A stretch of DNA of 64,000 nucleotides from the NCBI GenBank assembly GCA_000620205.1, contig JHVP01000009.1, positions 152,003 through 216,002 on the forward strand. Reading direction: 5' to 3'. Below the pieces are notes generated by a model. That model was not told the DNA's origin, ran no database searches, and saw only the letters and a list, made by a program, of their open reading frames with translations. The position numbers and the translations under genes are program-made. This document shows, in pieces, positions 32,133 through 40,138 of the stretch. Source of the DNA: Geodermatophilaceae bacterium URHA0031. Its GTDB lineage: Bacteria; Actinomycetota; Actinomycetes; Mycobacteriales; Geodermatophilaceae. Each line of letters opens with the position of its first letter. The stretch's first letter is position 1.

Positions 32133-34387
32133 CGACCACGACGGACCGGCGGCGCGACGACGACGCCCGCGGCCGGCTGGAGCAGCTGCTCGAGGACGAC
32201 CCGGCCGACCTGTTCGAGAACGCGCCGTGCGGGTACCTGTCCACGCTCCCGGACGGGACGATCATCAAGGTCAACCGCACGCTCTGCGACTGGATCGGCT
32301 ACTCCGCCGAGGAGGTGCTGCGCGGCCGGCTGCGCGACCTGCTCAGCGTCGGCGGCCAGGTTTTCCACGACACCCACCTGACGCCCCTGCTGCGGATGCA
32401 GGGCGCCGTCCGCGAGGTGGCGCTCGACGTCGTCCGGGCCGACGGCTCCCTGCTGCCGTGCCTGGTGAACGCGGTGGAGGTGCAGGGGTCCGAGGGCGAG
32501 CCGGTGCTGGTCAGGGTGACCCTCTTCGAGGCGACCGCCCGCCGCCGGTACGAGCGCGAGACCCTCGCCGCGCGACGGGCCGCCGAGGCGTCGGAGGCGC
32601 GCTCGCGCACCCTGCAGCAGTTCACCTCCGAGCTGGCCGCCGCGGTCACCACCGCGGACGCGGCGCAGGTCGTGGTGCACCGCAGCCGCCGGGCGATCCA
32701 GGGTGCCGGGGCCGCACTGTGGTTGACGAGCGCCGGTGCGCGGCCGGGGGAGGAACCGGCCGTCGAGCTCGCCGCCGCGGAGGGCATGACGCCCGAGCTG
32801 CTGCACCACCTCAGCGGGGCCGCCCCCGGCCGGGTCCTGCCGGTGCTCGGTTCCGGGGTGCGCACCGTGCCGGTCGGCGACTCGCTCCGCGGAGCCTGGC
32901 CGGAGCTGGCCGCGGCCGCCGACGAGGCCGGCTGCACCGACCTGGTCGTCGTCCCGGTGATCGCCGACGGCGACCACCTCGGCGCGCTGGTGCTCGTCCG
33001 CTCCCGGGTGGACGAGAGCGAGCTCATCTCGCTGACCGAACAGGGGGATCACCAGCCGCTGACCGAGGCCGACGCCGACCTGCTCGCCACCCTGGGCCGT
33101 CAGGCGGGGCAGGCCCTGGAGCGGGCTCGGCTGCACGAGGAGACCGCCCGCCAGGCGGAGCGGTCGGCGTTCCTGCTGGACGCCGCCCGGCTGCTGGCCC
33201 GCGCCACCGGCGTGAACGAGAGCGTCGAGCGGCTCGCGGAGATGGTGGTGCCCCGGCTGGCGGACATGTGCCTGTTCGACCTCGTCCTCGAGCACGGGAT
33301 GAGCCGGGTGGTCGCCCGGCACGGCGACCCGGAGCGGCAGGAGCACGTCGAGCAGCTGCGCGCCTGGGCCCCGCCGTTCCGGGAGCTGCCCGCACCGGCC
33401 CGCGCGGCCATGGAGAAGGGCCGCACCCGCTGGTTCCCCTCGCTGCCCGACGCGTGGCTGTCCGAGGTCGTCCGGGACCCGGCGGAGCTGGCCGCGGTCC
33501 GGGCCCTGGACCTGGCCAGCGTGATCTGCGTCCCGCTGGTCGCCGAGGGCAGGTCGCTGGGCGTGATGACGCTGTCGGCCGACCGGCGGCGCACGCCGTT
33601 CACCGCCGCCGACGTCGAGCTGGCGGAGCAGCTCGCCCTGCAGGTGTCGCTGATGATGGCGAAGGCCCAGCGCTTCGAGCTGGAGGCACGCACCTCGCAC
33701 ACCCTGCAGGCCACCCTGCTGCCGCCGGCTCCGCCGCGGGTCCCCGGGATCTCGCTGGCGGTCCGGTACCTGGCCGCGACGTACGGGGTGGAGATCGGCG
33801 GCGACTTCTACGACGTCGCGCCGCTGCCGGGCGACCACGTGGCCATCGCGGTCGGGGACGTCGTCGGGCACGACATCACCGCCGCGGCGACCATGGGGCA
33901 GTTGCGCAGCGTCTACCGGGCACTGCTGGTGGAGGCCCCGTCGCCGACCGCGGTCATCGACCGGCTGCAGGCGAGCTGGCCGCTGCTCGGGCTGCAGCGG
34001 ATGGCCACCGCGCTGTTCGCCACCCTCGACCTGCCCACCGGCATGCTGCACATCGCCTCGGCGGGCCACCCGCCACCGCTGCTGGTGGTCGACGGCCGCG
34101 CGGAGTTCCTGCCGGTGGTACCCAGCCGGATGCTCGGCGCCCCGCCGGCACCCGCCGTCGAGTGGACCGGGGTGCTGCCGCCGGGGGCGACGCTGGTGCT
34201 CTTCACCGACGGACTGGTGGAGAGCCGCACCGAGGACCTCGACGCCGGCCTGGCCCGGCTGCAGGCCGCCGCGGGCCGACGGGTGACGGCCGACCCGGAC
34301 GAGCTCTGCGACCGGCTGCTCGGCGACCTGGCCGGCAGCCACCGCGCGGACGACATCGCGCTGCTCGCCCTCACCCGCGACCCCTGA
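32129..34387 (+). CDS. rsbP: RsbP-like PAS-GAF-GAF-SpoIIE phosphatase
   Basis: 752 residues. The N-terminal PAS domain (~25-135, LFENAPCGYLSTLPDGTIIK) is followed by a helical linker, two GAF domains (~165-350 and ~370-525) and a SpoIIE phosphatase (~545-750). The phosphatase has GGDFYDVAPL, VGDVVGHDITAA and FTDGLVESR metal-site motifs. Bacillus RsbP has only PAS plus phosphatase, so the two GAF domains are additional inputs. With rsbQ, with which it shares a GTGA overlap, it should dephosphorylate a STAS protein and release a sigma factor. A repeat array follows the stop. Confidence 0.9.
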   Translation: MTTTTDRRRDDDARGRLEQLLEDDPADLFENAPCGYLSTLPDGTIIKVNRTLCDWIGYSAEEVLRGRLRDLLSVGGQVFHDTHLTPLLRMQGAVREVALDVVRADGSLLPCLVNAVEVQGSEGEPVLVRVTLFEATARRRYERETLAARRAAEASEARSRTLQQFTSELAAAVTTADAAQVVVHRSRRAIQGAGAALWLTSAGARPGEEPAVELAAAEGMTPELLHHLSGAAPGRVLPVLGSGVRTVPVGDSLRGAWPELAAAADEAGCTDLVVVPVIADGDHLGALVLVRSRVDESELISLTEQGDHQPLTEADADLLATLGRQAGQALERARLHEETARQAERSAFLLDAARLLARATGVNESVERLAEMVVPRLADMCLFDLVLEHGMSRVVARHGDPERQEHVEQLRAWAPPFRELPAPARAAMEKGRTRWFPSLPDAWLSEVVRDPAELAAVRALDLASVICVPLVAEGRSLGVMTLSADRRRTPFTAADVELAEQLALQVSLMMAKAQRFELEARTSHTLQATLLPPAPPRVPGISLAVRYLAATYGVEIGGDFYDVAPLPGDHVAIAVGDVVGHDITAAATMGQLRSVYRALLVEAPSPTAVIDRLQASWPLLGLQRMATALFATLDLPTGMLHIASAGHPPPLLVVDGRAEFLPVVPSRMLGAPPAPAVEWTGVLPPGATLVLFTDGLVESRTEDLDAGLARLQAAAGRRVTADPDELCDRLLGDLAGSHRADDIALLALTRDP

Positions 34388-34396
34388 CCCGCCCCC

Positions 34397-34530
34397 GCAC
34401 TTTCGCGCGCGAAACCGCGCGTACTTCCGCGCGCGAAACCGCGCGTACTTCCGCGCGCGAAACCGCGTGTACTTCCGCGCGCGAAAGCGCGTGTACTTGC
34501 GCGCGCGAAAGCGCGCATCCTTCCGCGCGG
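34397..34530. repeat. 24-bp tandem palindrome array (five units plus a partial)
   Basis: Five successive copies with a TTTCGCGCGCGAAA or TTCCGCGCGCGAAA core, spaced exactly 24 bases (CGCGCG cores at about 34404, 34428, 34452, 34476, 34500), and a truncated sixth at 34524. Linkers read CCGCGCGTAC or GCGCGTGTAC. It fills the convergent gap between rsbP and helD, so it probably terminates both transcripts. Confidence 0.85.
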
Positions 34531-34538
34531 GGCGGTGG

Positions 34539-36851
34539 TCAGACCTCGGTGAGGCGGTGCAGCTCGGCGGGCAGCGCGCCGGGGGAGAGCACGGTCAGCC
34601 GCTGGGTCGGGCGGGTGAGCGCGACGTAGAGGTCGCTGTGCCCGCGGACGCCCTCGTCGAGCAGGCCCTGCGGGTCCACCAGGAGCACCGAGTCGAACTC
34701 CAGCCCCTTGGCCTCGGCGGGCACCAGCACCACCGGTCCGGCCGAGGAGTCCGCGGCCGGACCGGCGGAGACGACGGGGAACGCGCCGGACAGGCAGTCG
34801 ACGACGGCCGGCACCCGGCTCGGCGGGACGATCACCGCGACCGTGCCGCCGGCCGCGACGAGCCCGGCGGTCAGCTCGGCGGCCCGGGGGAGCAGCCGGT
34901 CCGCGGTCACCTGCTCGGCGACCGGTGGCACGCCGGTGCTGCGCACCGAGCGCGGGGCGGCGGTGGTGGCGTCCCCGGCGGCCAGGACGTCGGCGGCGAC
35001 GGCCATGATCTCGGCCGGCGTCCGGTAGTTGACGGTGAGCTGGGCCAGCCGCCACTGCTCGCCGACGTGCGGCCGGAGCACCGTGCCCCAGTCCGTGGCG
35101 CCGGCCAGGCTGCCGGTCTGGGCCAGGTCGCCGACCACGGTCATCGAGCGGGTGGGGCACTTGCGGGCCAGCAGCCGCCAGGTCATCGCCGAGAGCTCCT
35201 GCGCCTCGTCGACGACGACGTGGCCGAACACCCAGGTGCGGTCGGTGGCGGCGCGCTCCGCGGCGGTCCGGGTGTCCAGGTCGGCGTCCCGCTCGGCCAG
35301 CCGCTCGGCATCCAGCAGGTCGCCGGCGGTGAGCTCCTCGCCCTCCTCGTCGTCCTCGAGGTCCGTGGACCGGGACCCGTGCAGCAGGTCCAGGGTGTCC
35401 TGCGCCTCCTCCTGGGCCCGCCGGCGGCGGCGCGCCTCGCGCGCCCGCTCGGCGCTGTCGTCGTGGCCGAGCAGCTCGTCGGCCTCCTCCAGCAGCGGGA
35501 CGTCGGCCGGGGTCCAGGGCGCGTCCGCGGAGCGCTCCAGCAGCGCCCGGTCCTCGTCGGTCCACCCCTTGGTGGCCCGGCGGATCCGTGCCGGGTCGGC
35601 CAGCAGCTCGCGCAGCAGGCCCTCGGCGGTGAGCACCGGCCACAGCTCGTCGACCAGCTGCCGGACGGCGGGCTCGCCGACGACCTCCGCCTGCAGCGCC
35701 TCGACGTCCCGGCGGTCGAGCAGGTCGGCGCCGCCGCGCACGTCGCCGCCGATCCGGTCGGCGTAGCGCTGGGCGATCAGCTCGGCGAGCGCCCGGACGA
35801 ACGCCGGCCGGCCCAGGTTGTGCTGCCGCGAGGCGCGCCGGGCGGTGGTGCGGCACCGGGTGAGGTCGACCGGGCGCAGCGGGATCCGGACGCCGTCGAT
35901 CACCAGCTCCCGCACACCGCGCGGCACCGTCTCCCGGTCCCGGACGGCGGCCTTGAGCACGTCGACCATGGCCACCCGGCCCTTCACCTCGGCGACCTCG
36001 GGCGCCTCGGTGCCGCGCGCGTCCAGCCCGGGCCGCAGCTGGCCGAGCCCGGCGAGCAGCACGCCGGTCTCACCGAGGGCCGGCAGCACGTCGGCGATGT
36101 ACCGCAGGAAGGTCGGGGTGGGGCCGACGACGAGGAGCCCGCTGCGGGCCAGCCGGTCCCGGTGGGTGTAGAGCAGGTAGGCGGCCCGGTGCAGGGCGAC
36201 CGCCGTCTTCCCGGTGCCCGGGCCGCCCTGGACGACGAGCACGCCCCGGGCGTCGCTGCGGATGATCGCGTCCTGCTCGGCCTGGATCGTCGCCACGATG
36301 TCGGTCATCCGGCCGGTGCGCTCGGCGGTCAGCGCGGCCATCAGCGCCGCCTCGCCGGTGAGCGGCGGACCGTCCGTCTCGGTGGCGTCGATGGTCAGCA
36401 CCTCGTCGTGGACGGCGGTGACCGCGCGGCTGCGGGTGCGGATGTGCCGACGGCGGACGACGCCCTCGGGCCGGAACGGCGTCGCGGTGTAGAACGGCCG
36501 GGAGGCCGGTGCCCGCCAGTCGACCAGCGCGGGGTCCCCGGCCGGGTCGTCGGCCGGCAGCCCGACCCGGCCGATGTAGAGCGGCTGTGGGGAGACCTCG
36601 CGGTCCAGCCGGCCGATGACCAGCCCGTGGTCCGCGGCGTCCAGCGCGGTGATCCGCTGGCCCTGGAACCGGGCGGCCGCCTCCCGCTCGCCGAGCGACT
36701 GAGGGTTGATGATCGGCATCGCCAGCGCCTGCCGGAAGCGGGTCACGGCCAGCTCGCGGGCGGCGTCCAGCCGGCGGTACAGGTCGGTGACCGCGACCTG
36801 CTCCGCGGCGAGGTCCGGGTCGGGGGAGACATCCTGGGACGAGCTCGACAA
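34539..36851 (-). CDS. helD: HelD-type RNA polymerase recycling ATPase
   Basis: 770 residues of UvrD-like superfamily 1. The N-terminal arm (AAEQVAVTDLYRRLDAARE) is the HelD coiled-coil that enters RNA polymerase. Walker A is QGGPGTGKTAVALHRAAYLL, Walker B VVDEAQELSAM, then TVNYRTPAEIM and a C-terminal YVALTRPTQRL motif. HelD/HelR removes stalled polymerase, and in actinobacteria can confer rifamycin tolerance. The start is TTG 36851, with GAGGAG about 10 bases upstream and the arm beginning soon after. Confidence 0.88.
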   Translation of the reverse strand: MSSSSQDVSPDPDLAAEQVAVTDLYRRLDAARELAVTRFRQALAMPIINPQSLGEREAAARFQGQRITALDAADHGLVIGRLDREVSPQPLYIGRVGLPADDPAGDPALVDWRAPASRPFYTATPFRPEGVVRRRHIRTRSRAVTAVHDEVLTIDATETDGPPLTGEAALMAALTAERTGRMTDIVATIQAEQDAIIRSDARGVLVVQGGPGTGKTAVALHRAAYLLYTHRDRLARSGLLVVGPTPTFLRYIADVLPALGETGVLLAGLGQLRPGLDARGTEAPEVAEVKGRVAMVDVLKAAVRDRETVPRGVRELVIDGVRIPLRPVDLTRCRTTARRASRQHNLGRPAFVRALAELIAQRYADRIGGDVRGGADLLDRRDVEALQAEVVGEPAVRQLVDELWPVLTAEGLLRELLADPARIRRATKGWTDEDRALLERSADAPWTPADVPLLEEADELLGHDDSAERAREARRRRRAQEEAQDTLDLLHGSRSTDLEDDEEGEELTAGDLLDAERLAERDADLDTRTAAERAATDRTWVFGHVVVDEAQELSAMTWRLLARKCPTRSMTVVGDLAQTGSLAGATDWGTVLRPHVGEQWRLAQLTVNYRTPAEIMAVAADVLAAGDATTAAPRSVRSTGVPPVAEQVTADRLLPRAAELTAGLVAAGGTVAVIVPPSRVPAVVDCLSGAFPVVSAGPAADSSAGPVVLVPAEAKGLEFDSVLLVDPQGLLDEGVRGHSDLYVALTRPTQRLTVLSPGALPAELHRLTEV

Positions 36852-36986
36852 CGGGGGCTGCTCCTCGGATGGCGTGGCGGTGGGTCGTGGCGACCTGCAA
36901 CCGTACGTGCCCCGGCGTCCTCCCGAGCCCTTCCCCGGCCGCGGGGGCAGAAGTGGCCACATCCGCCCCGGGGGGCGGCCGGCGGG

Positions 36987-36992
36987 CAGGAT
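36987..36992 (+). promoter_or_regulatory. Candidate leaderless -10 (CAGGAT) for the AlaX gene
   Basis: CAGGAT, 6 bases, then ATG 36999. The preceding 36945-36965 also holds an imperfect palindrome centred on GTGGCCAC. Confidence 0.35.
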
Positions 36993-36998
36993 GCCGGC

Positions 36999-37742
36999 AT
37001 GGCCACCGCACACATCGGGCACACCCACCGCCTCGACCTGGCCGACGCCACGGTCCGCGAGTGGGACGCCACGGTCGTCGCCGCCGACCCCGAGCAGGGG
37101 ATCGTGCTGGACCGCTCGGCGTTCTACCCGGGCGGTGGTGGTCAGCCGCCGGACGAGGGCGTGCTGCTGTGGGGCGGCGTGCGCACCCGGATCGCCGGCA
37201 CCCGCACCGGCGACGAGCTGTACCTGGTGCCGGTCGAGGGGGACCCGCTGCCACCGGTGGGGACGGCGGTGCGCGGCGCGCTGGACGACGAGCGGCGGAC
37301 CGCGCTGATGCGCACCCACTCCGGGCTGCACGTGCTCACCGGCGTCGTGTTCCGCGACTTCGGAGCGCTGGTCACCGGCGGCAACATGGAGCCGCTGACC
37401 GCGCGGATGGACTTCGACCTGGCCGAGGTGCCCAGCGACTTCAAGGACCGGGTCGCCGAGGCGGTCAACGCCGAGCTCGCCGCCGACCGCCCGATCGAGG
37501 TCAAGGAGTTGCCCCGTGACGAGGCGTTCGCGATCCCGGACATCATCCGCACCGCGACGAACCTGCTGCCGCCGGACCTGGAGGTGGTCCGGATCGTCGA
37601 CATCGTCGGCCTGGACACCCAGGCCGACGGCGGCACCCACGTGGCGTCCACGGCGATGGTCGGCCGGGTCGAGGTGGTCAAGATGGAGAACAAGGGCCGC
37701 GGCTTCCGCCGGCTGCGGGTGCGGGTGCTCGACGCGGGGTGA
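36999..37742 (+). CDS. AlaX-type alanyl-tRNA editing protein
   Basis: 247 residues resembling the free-standing AlaRS editing domain that removes mischarged Ser or Gly from tRNA-Ala. The N-terminal AFYPGGGGQPPDEG is the AlaRS-core glycine motif. The first metal pair is His107/His111 (HSGLHV). In the second half-site, normally CxxxH, the Cys is replaced by Asp210 (DGGTH, His214). Some AlaX-like proteins also lack that Cys, so activity may be retained. Divergent from helD. Confidence 0.87.
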   Translation: MATAHIGHTHRLDLADATVREWDATVVAADPEQGIVLDRSAFYPGGGGQPPDEGVLLWGGVRTRIAGTRTGDELYLVPVEGDPLPPVGTAVRGALDDERRTALMRTHSGLHVLTGVVFRDFGALVTGGNMEPLTARMDFDLAEVPSDFKDRVAEAVNAELAADRPIEVKELPRDEAFAIPDIIRTATNLLPPDLEVVRIVDIVGLDTQADGGTHVASTAMVGRVEVVKMENKGRGFRRLRVRVLDAG

Positions 37743-37785
37743 CCGTGAGCCGGGCGGTCCTCTGGTGGAGGGAGGGTCGGGTCGG

Positions 37786-38220
37786 TCAGCCGGCGCCGAG
37801 TCGGGACGTCGTCGCCGGGTCCCCGGTCCCGCCGAAGTACTGGTCGAGCACCTGACCGAACACCGGCTCGTCCGGTGCGGCGGCGGCGAACAGCGTCATC
37901 GAGGAGCGCAGCTTCTGCGCGTCGATCCCGCCGAACACCGCCACCGGGTCGGTGCCCCCGAGGCCGGTGAGCGCCCGGGCGCACTCGACCAGCCGCGGAC
38001 CCAGCACCGGGTGGGCGAGGTACGCCCGGGCCTCGGGCAGCCCGCTGATCGCGTAGTGCTGAGCCATCGCGCTGCGGCCGAGCCCGGCGACCTGCGGGAA
38101 GACGAACCACATCCAGTGGCTCCGCTTGCGCCCGGCGCGCAGCTCGGCGAGCGCGGCGGCGTAGGTGCCGCCGCCGTCCTGGGCGTCGACGAACCGCTGC
38201 AGGTCGAAGGCGTCGCTCAC
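37786..38220 (-). CDS. DUF1810 family protein
   Basis: 144 residues, cytoplasmic. The DUF1810 signature is complete: FDLQRFVDAQ at the start, RKRSHWMWFVFPQVAGLG, then HYAISGLPEARAYLAHPVLG. These are calpastatin-like-annotated small proteins with no proven biochemical role in bacteria. The GTG start at 38220 is fixed by CAGGCT 6 bases upstream and by the family's usual N-terminus. Confidence 0.88.
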   Translation of the reverse strand: MSDAFDLQRFVDAQDGGGTYAAALAELRAGRKRSHWMWFVFPQVAGLGRSAMAQHYAISGLPEARAYLAHPVLGPRLVECARALTGLGGTDPVAVFGGIDAQKLRSSMTLFAAAAPDEPVFGQVLDQYFGGTGDPATTSRLGAG

Positions 38221-38226
38221 CCGGCC

Positions 38227-38232
38227 AGCCTG
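38227..38232 (-). promoter_or_regulatory. Candidate leaderless -10 (CAGGCT) for the DUF1810 gene
   Basis: Minus strand CAGGCT, 6 bases, then GTG 38220. Confidence 0.35.
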
Positions 38233-38309
38233 CCCCCCGCGCGGGCAGCCCCGCACGTCAGCCGGTAGAACCGACGTCGACGCACCATCCCGACGTGGGG
38301 AGCGACCGC

Positions 38310-39473
38310 ATGGGCAGCAACTCGTTGACGCTGGCACCCGCGCCCCGTTCGGCGGCGGCGGAGGAGGTGCGTGCCGAGGTCCGCGCGTTCCTGGCCGAGG
38401 AGCTGGCCGCCGGCAGCTTCAGCACGCACGTCGACACCTGGCTGTCCGGGGTGGACCCGGCGTTCTCCAGGAAGCTCGGCGAGCGCGGCTGGCTGGGGAT
38501 GACCTGGCCGAAGCGGTACGGCGGGCACGAGCGCACGGCGATGGAGCGCTACGCCGTCACCGAGGAACTGCTCGCCGCCGGCGCACCGGTGGCCGCGCAC
38601 TGGATCGCCGACCGGCAGTCCGGGCCGAACCTGCTGCGCTACGGCACCGAGGCGCAGCGCACCGCGATCCTGCCGCGGATCGCCGCGGGGGAGTGCTACT
38701 TCGTCATCGGCATGAGCGAGCCCGACAGCGGCTCCGACCTCGCCTCGATCCGCACCCGGGCCACCCGCAACGGCGACGGCGACTGGGTCGTCAACGGCGC
38801 CAAGGTGTGGACGTCGAACGCGCACGCTAGCCACTACGCGATCACCCTGGTGCGCAGCTCGCCGGCCGACCCGGCCAACCGGCACGCCGGCCTCTCCCAG
38901 TTGCTGGTCGACCTCTCGCTGCCGGGCATCACGGTCAACCCGATCCGGATCCTGGACGGCGGCCACCACTTCAACGAGGTCGTGTTCGACGACGTCGTGG
39001 TCCCCGGCGACATGCTGCTGGGCGAGGAGGGCAACGGCTGGCACCAGGTGACCGCCGAGCTCGCCTTCGAGCGGTCCGGGCCCGAGCGCTTCCTGTCCAC
39101 CTACCCGCTCCTGGCCGAGTTCGCCCGGCGGGTGGCCGCAGCTCCGGACCCGGCCGGCCTGGCCGCACTCGGCCGGCTCTCGGCCCGGTTGCTGGCCCTG
39201 CGCCAGATGTCGCTGCGGATCGCCGGCGCGCTGGACCGCGGGGAGCTGCCGGACATCCCGGCCGCGCTCGTCAAGGACGTCGGGACGACGTTCGAGGCGG
39301 ACGTGATCGACGAGGTGCGCCGCGCGGTCGACGTGGTGGCCTCGCTCGACTCACCGGACCCGCTGGGCCGGGCGCTGGCCGAGGCCCAGCTGCACGCGCC
39401 GGGGTACACGCTGCGCGGCGGCACCAACGAGATTCTCCGGGGCATCGTCGCCCGCGGGCTCGGCCTGCGATGA
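38310..39473 (+). CDS. Acyl-CoA dehydrogenase, first of a pair
   Basis: 387 residues with the FAD-binding GMSEPDSGSDLASIRTRA and KVWTSNAHAS segments and the C-terminal RGGTNEILRGIVA. The LDGGHHFNEVVFDDVVVP strand is typical of actinobacterial FadE-type enzymes that work as heterotetramers. ATG 38310 has GGGGAG seven bases upstream. The second subunit is probably the gene at 40125, although a GGCT-like gene lies between. Substrate not readable; sterol side chains or branched acyl-CoAs are usual for such pairs. Confidence 0.87.
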   Translation: MGSNSLTLAPAPRSAAAEEVRAEVRAFLAEELAAGSFSTHVDTWLSGVDPAFSRKLGERGWLGMTWPKRYGGHERTAMERYAVTEELLAAGAPVAAHWIADRQSGPNLLRYGTEAQRTAILPRIAAGECYFVIGMSEPDSGSDLASIRTRATRNGDGDWVVNGAKVWTSNAHASHYAITLVRSSPADPANRHAGLSQLLVDLSLPGITVNPIRILDGGHHFNEVVFDDVVVPGDMLLGEEGNGWHQVTAELAFERSGPERFLSTYPLLAEFARRVAAAPDPAGLAALGRLSARLLALRQMSLRIAGALDRGELPDIPAALVKDVGTTFEADVIDEVRRAVDVVASLDSPDPLGRALAEAQLHAPGYTLRGGTNEILRGIVARGLGLR

Positions 39474-39580
39474 CGACGGCCGAGCGAGCACCGCAGGGAG
39501 ATGCCCGGAGCCCGTCAGGGAGTGAGCATCGCAGCGAGCGCCAGCGAGCGAGGAGCGGAGCGACCGCTAGGGCGACTGCG

Positions 39581-40138
39581 ATGTCGACCGACGAGCGGAA
39601 CGACGCCGGAGTCGAGCCGAGGAGACAGCTGACCCGGTACTTCGGCTACGGCAGCAACATGGCGAACCCGGCCCTGCTCGCCCTCCCCGGCGTCCGCAGC
39701 CTCGGAGCGGCCGCCGTCGACGGGTACCGGCTGCGCTTCGGCCGGGACTCCGTGCGGTGGCGGGCGGGGGCCGCGGACGTCGTCCCGGCTCCCGGCTGCA
39801 CGGTCTGGGGCGAGCTGCTCGAGGTCGACGACGCGGCGCTGGCCGTGCTGGACGCCAAGGAGGGCGTCGAGCCCGGCTGGTACCGCCGGGCCGAGGTCGA
39901 GGTGCGGGACGTCGGGCCCGCGCTGACCTACACGGTGGTGGAGCCCGCGGACCCGGAGCTGGCCCCCCGCGAGGACTACCTCGCCGGCATGCTCGCCGCC
40001 GCCCGCGCGCTCGGGTTCCCGGCCGGCTACCAGCGGTTCCTCGACGACCTGGCCGTCGAGGCCGCCGTCCACCCGCTGCCCGGGCAGTTCCGCGCCGTCC
40101 CCCTCGTCCGCACAGGAGCCGATCGTGAGCAGTACTGA
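39581..40138 (+). CDS. Gamma-glutamylcyclotransferase-like (GGCT) protein
   Basis: 185 residues. YFGYGSNMANPALL is the GGCT glycine loop that holds the gamma-glutamyl group, and AVLDAKEGVEPGWYRR carries the likely catalytic Glu. These enzymes release 5-oxoproline from gamma-glutamyl compounds, although bacterial members often have unknown substrates. An in-frame ATG at 39470, overlapping the previous stop (ATGA), would add 37 low-complexity residues encoded by a repeat-like junction. I prefer 39581. The end overlaps the next gene by 14 bases. Confidence 0.75.
   Translation: MSTDERNDAGVEPRRQLTRYFGYGSNMANPALLALPGVRSLGAAAVDGYRLRFGRDSVRWRAGAADVVPAPGCTVWGELLEVDDAALAVLDAKEGVEPGWYRRAEVEVRDVGPALTYTVVEPADPELAPREDYLAGMLAAARALGFPAGYQRFLDDLAVEAAVHPLPGQFRAVPLVRTGADREQY

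Noticed and set aside
34397..34530. CRISPR array
   Set aside because: Units are 24 bases with self-complementary cores and no unique spacers, and no cas gene is present.
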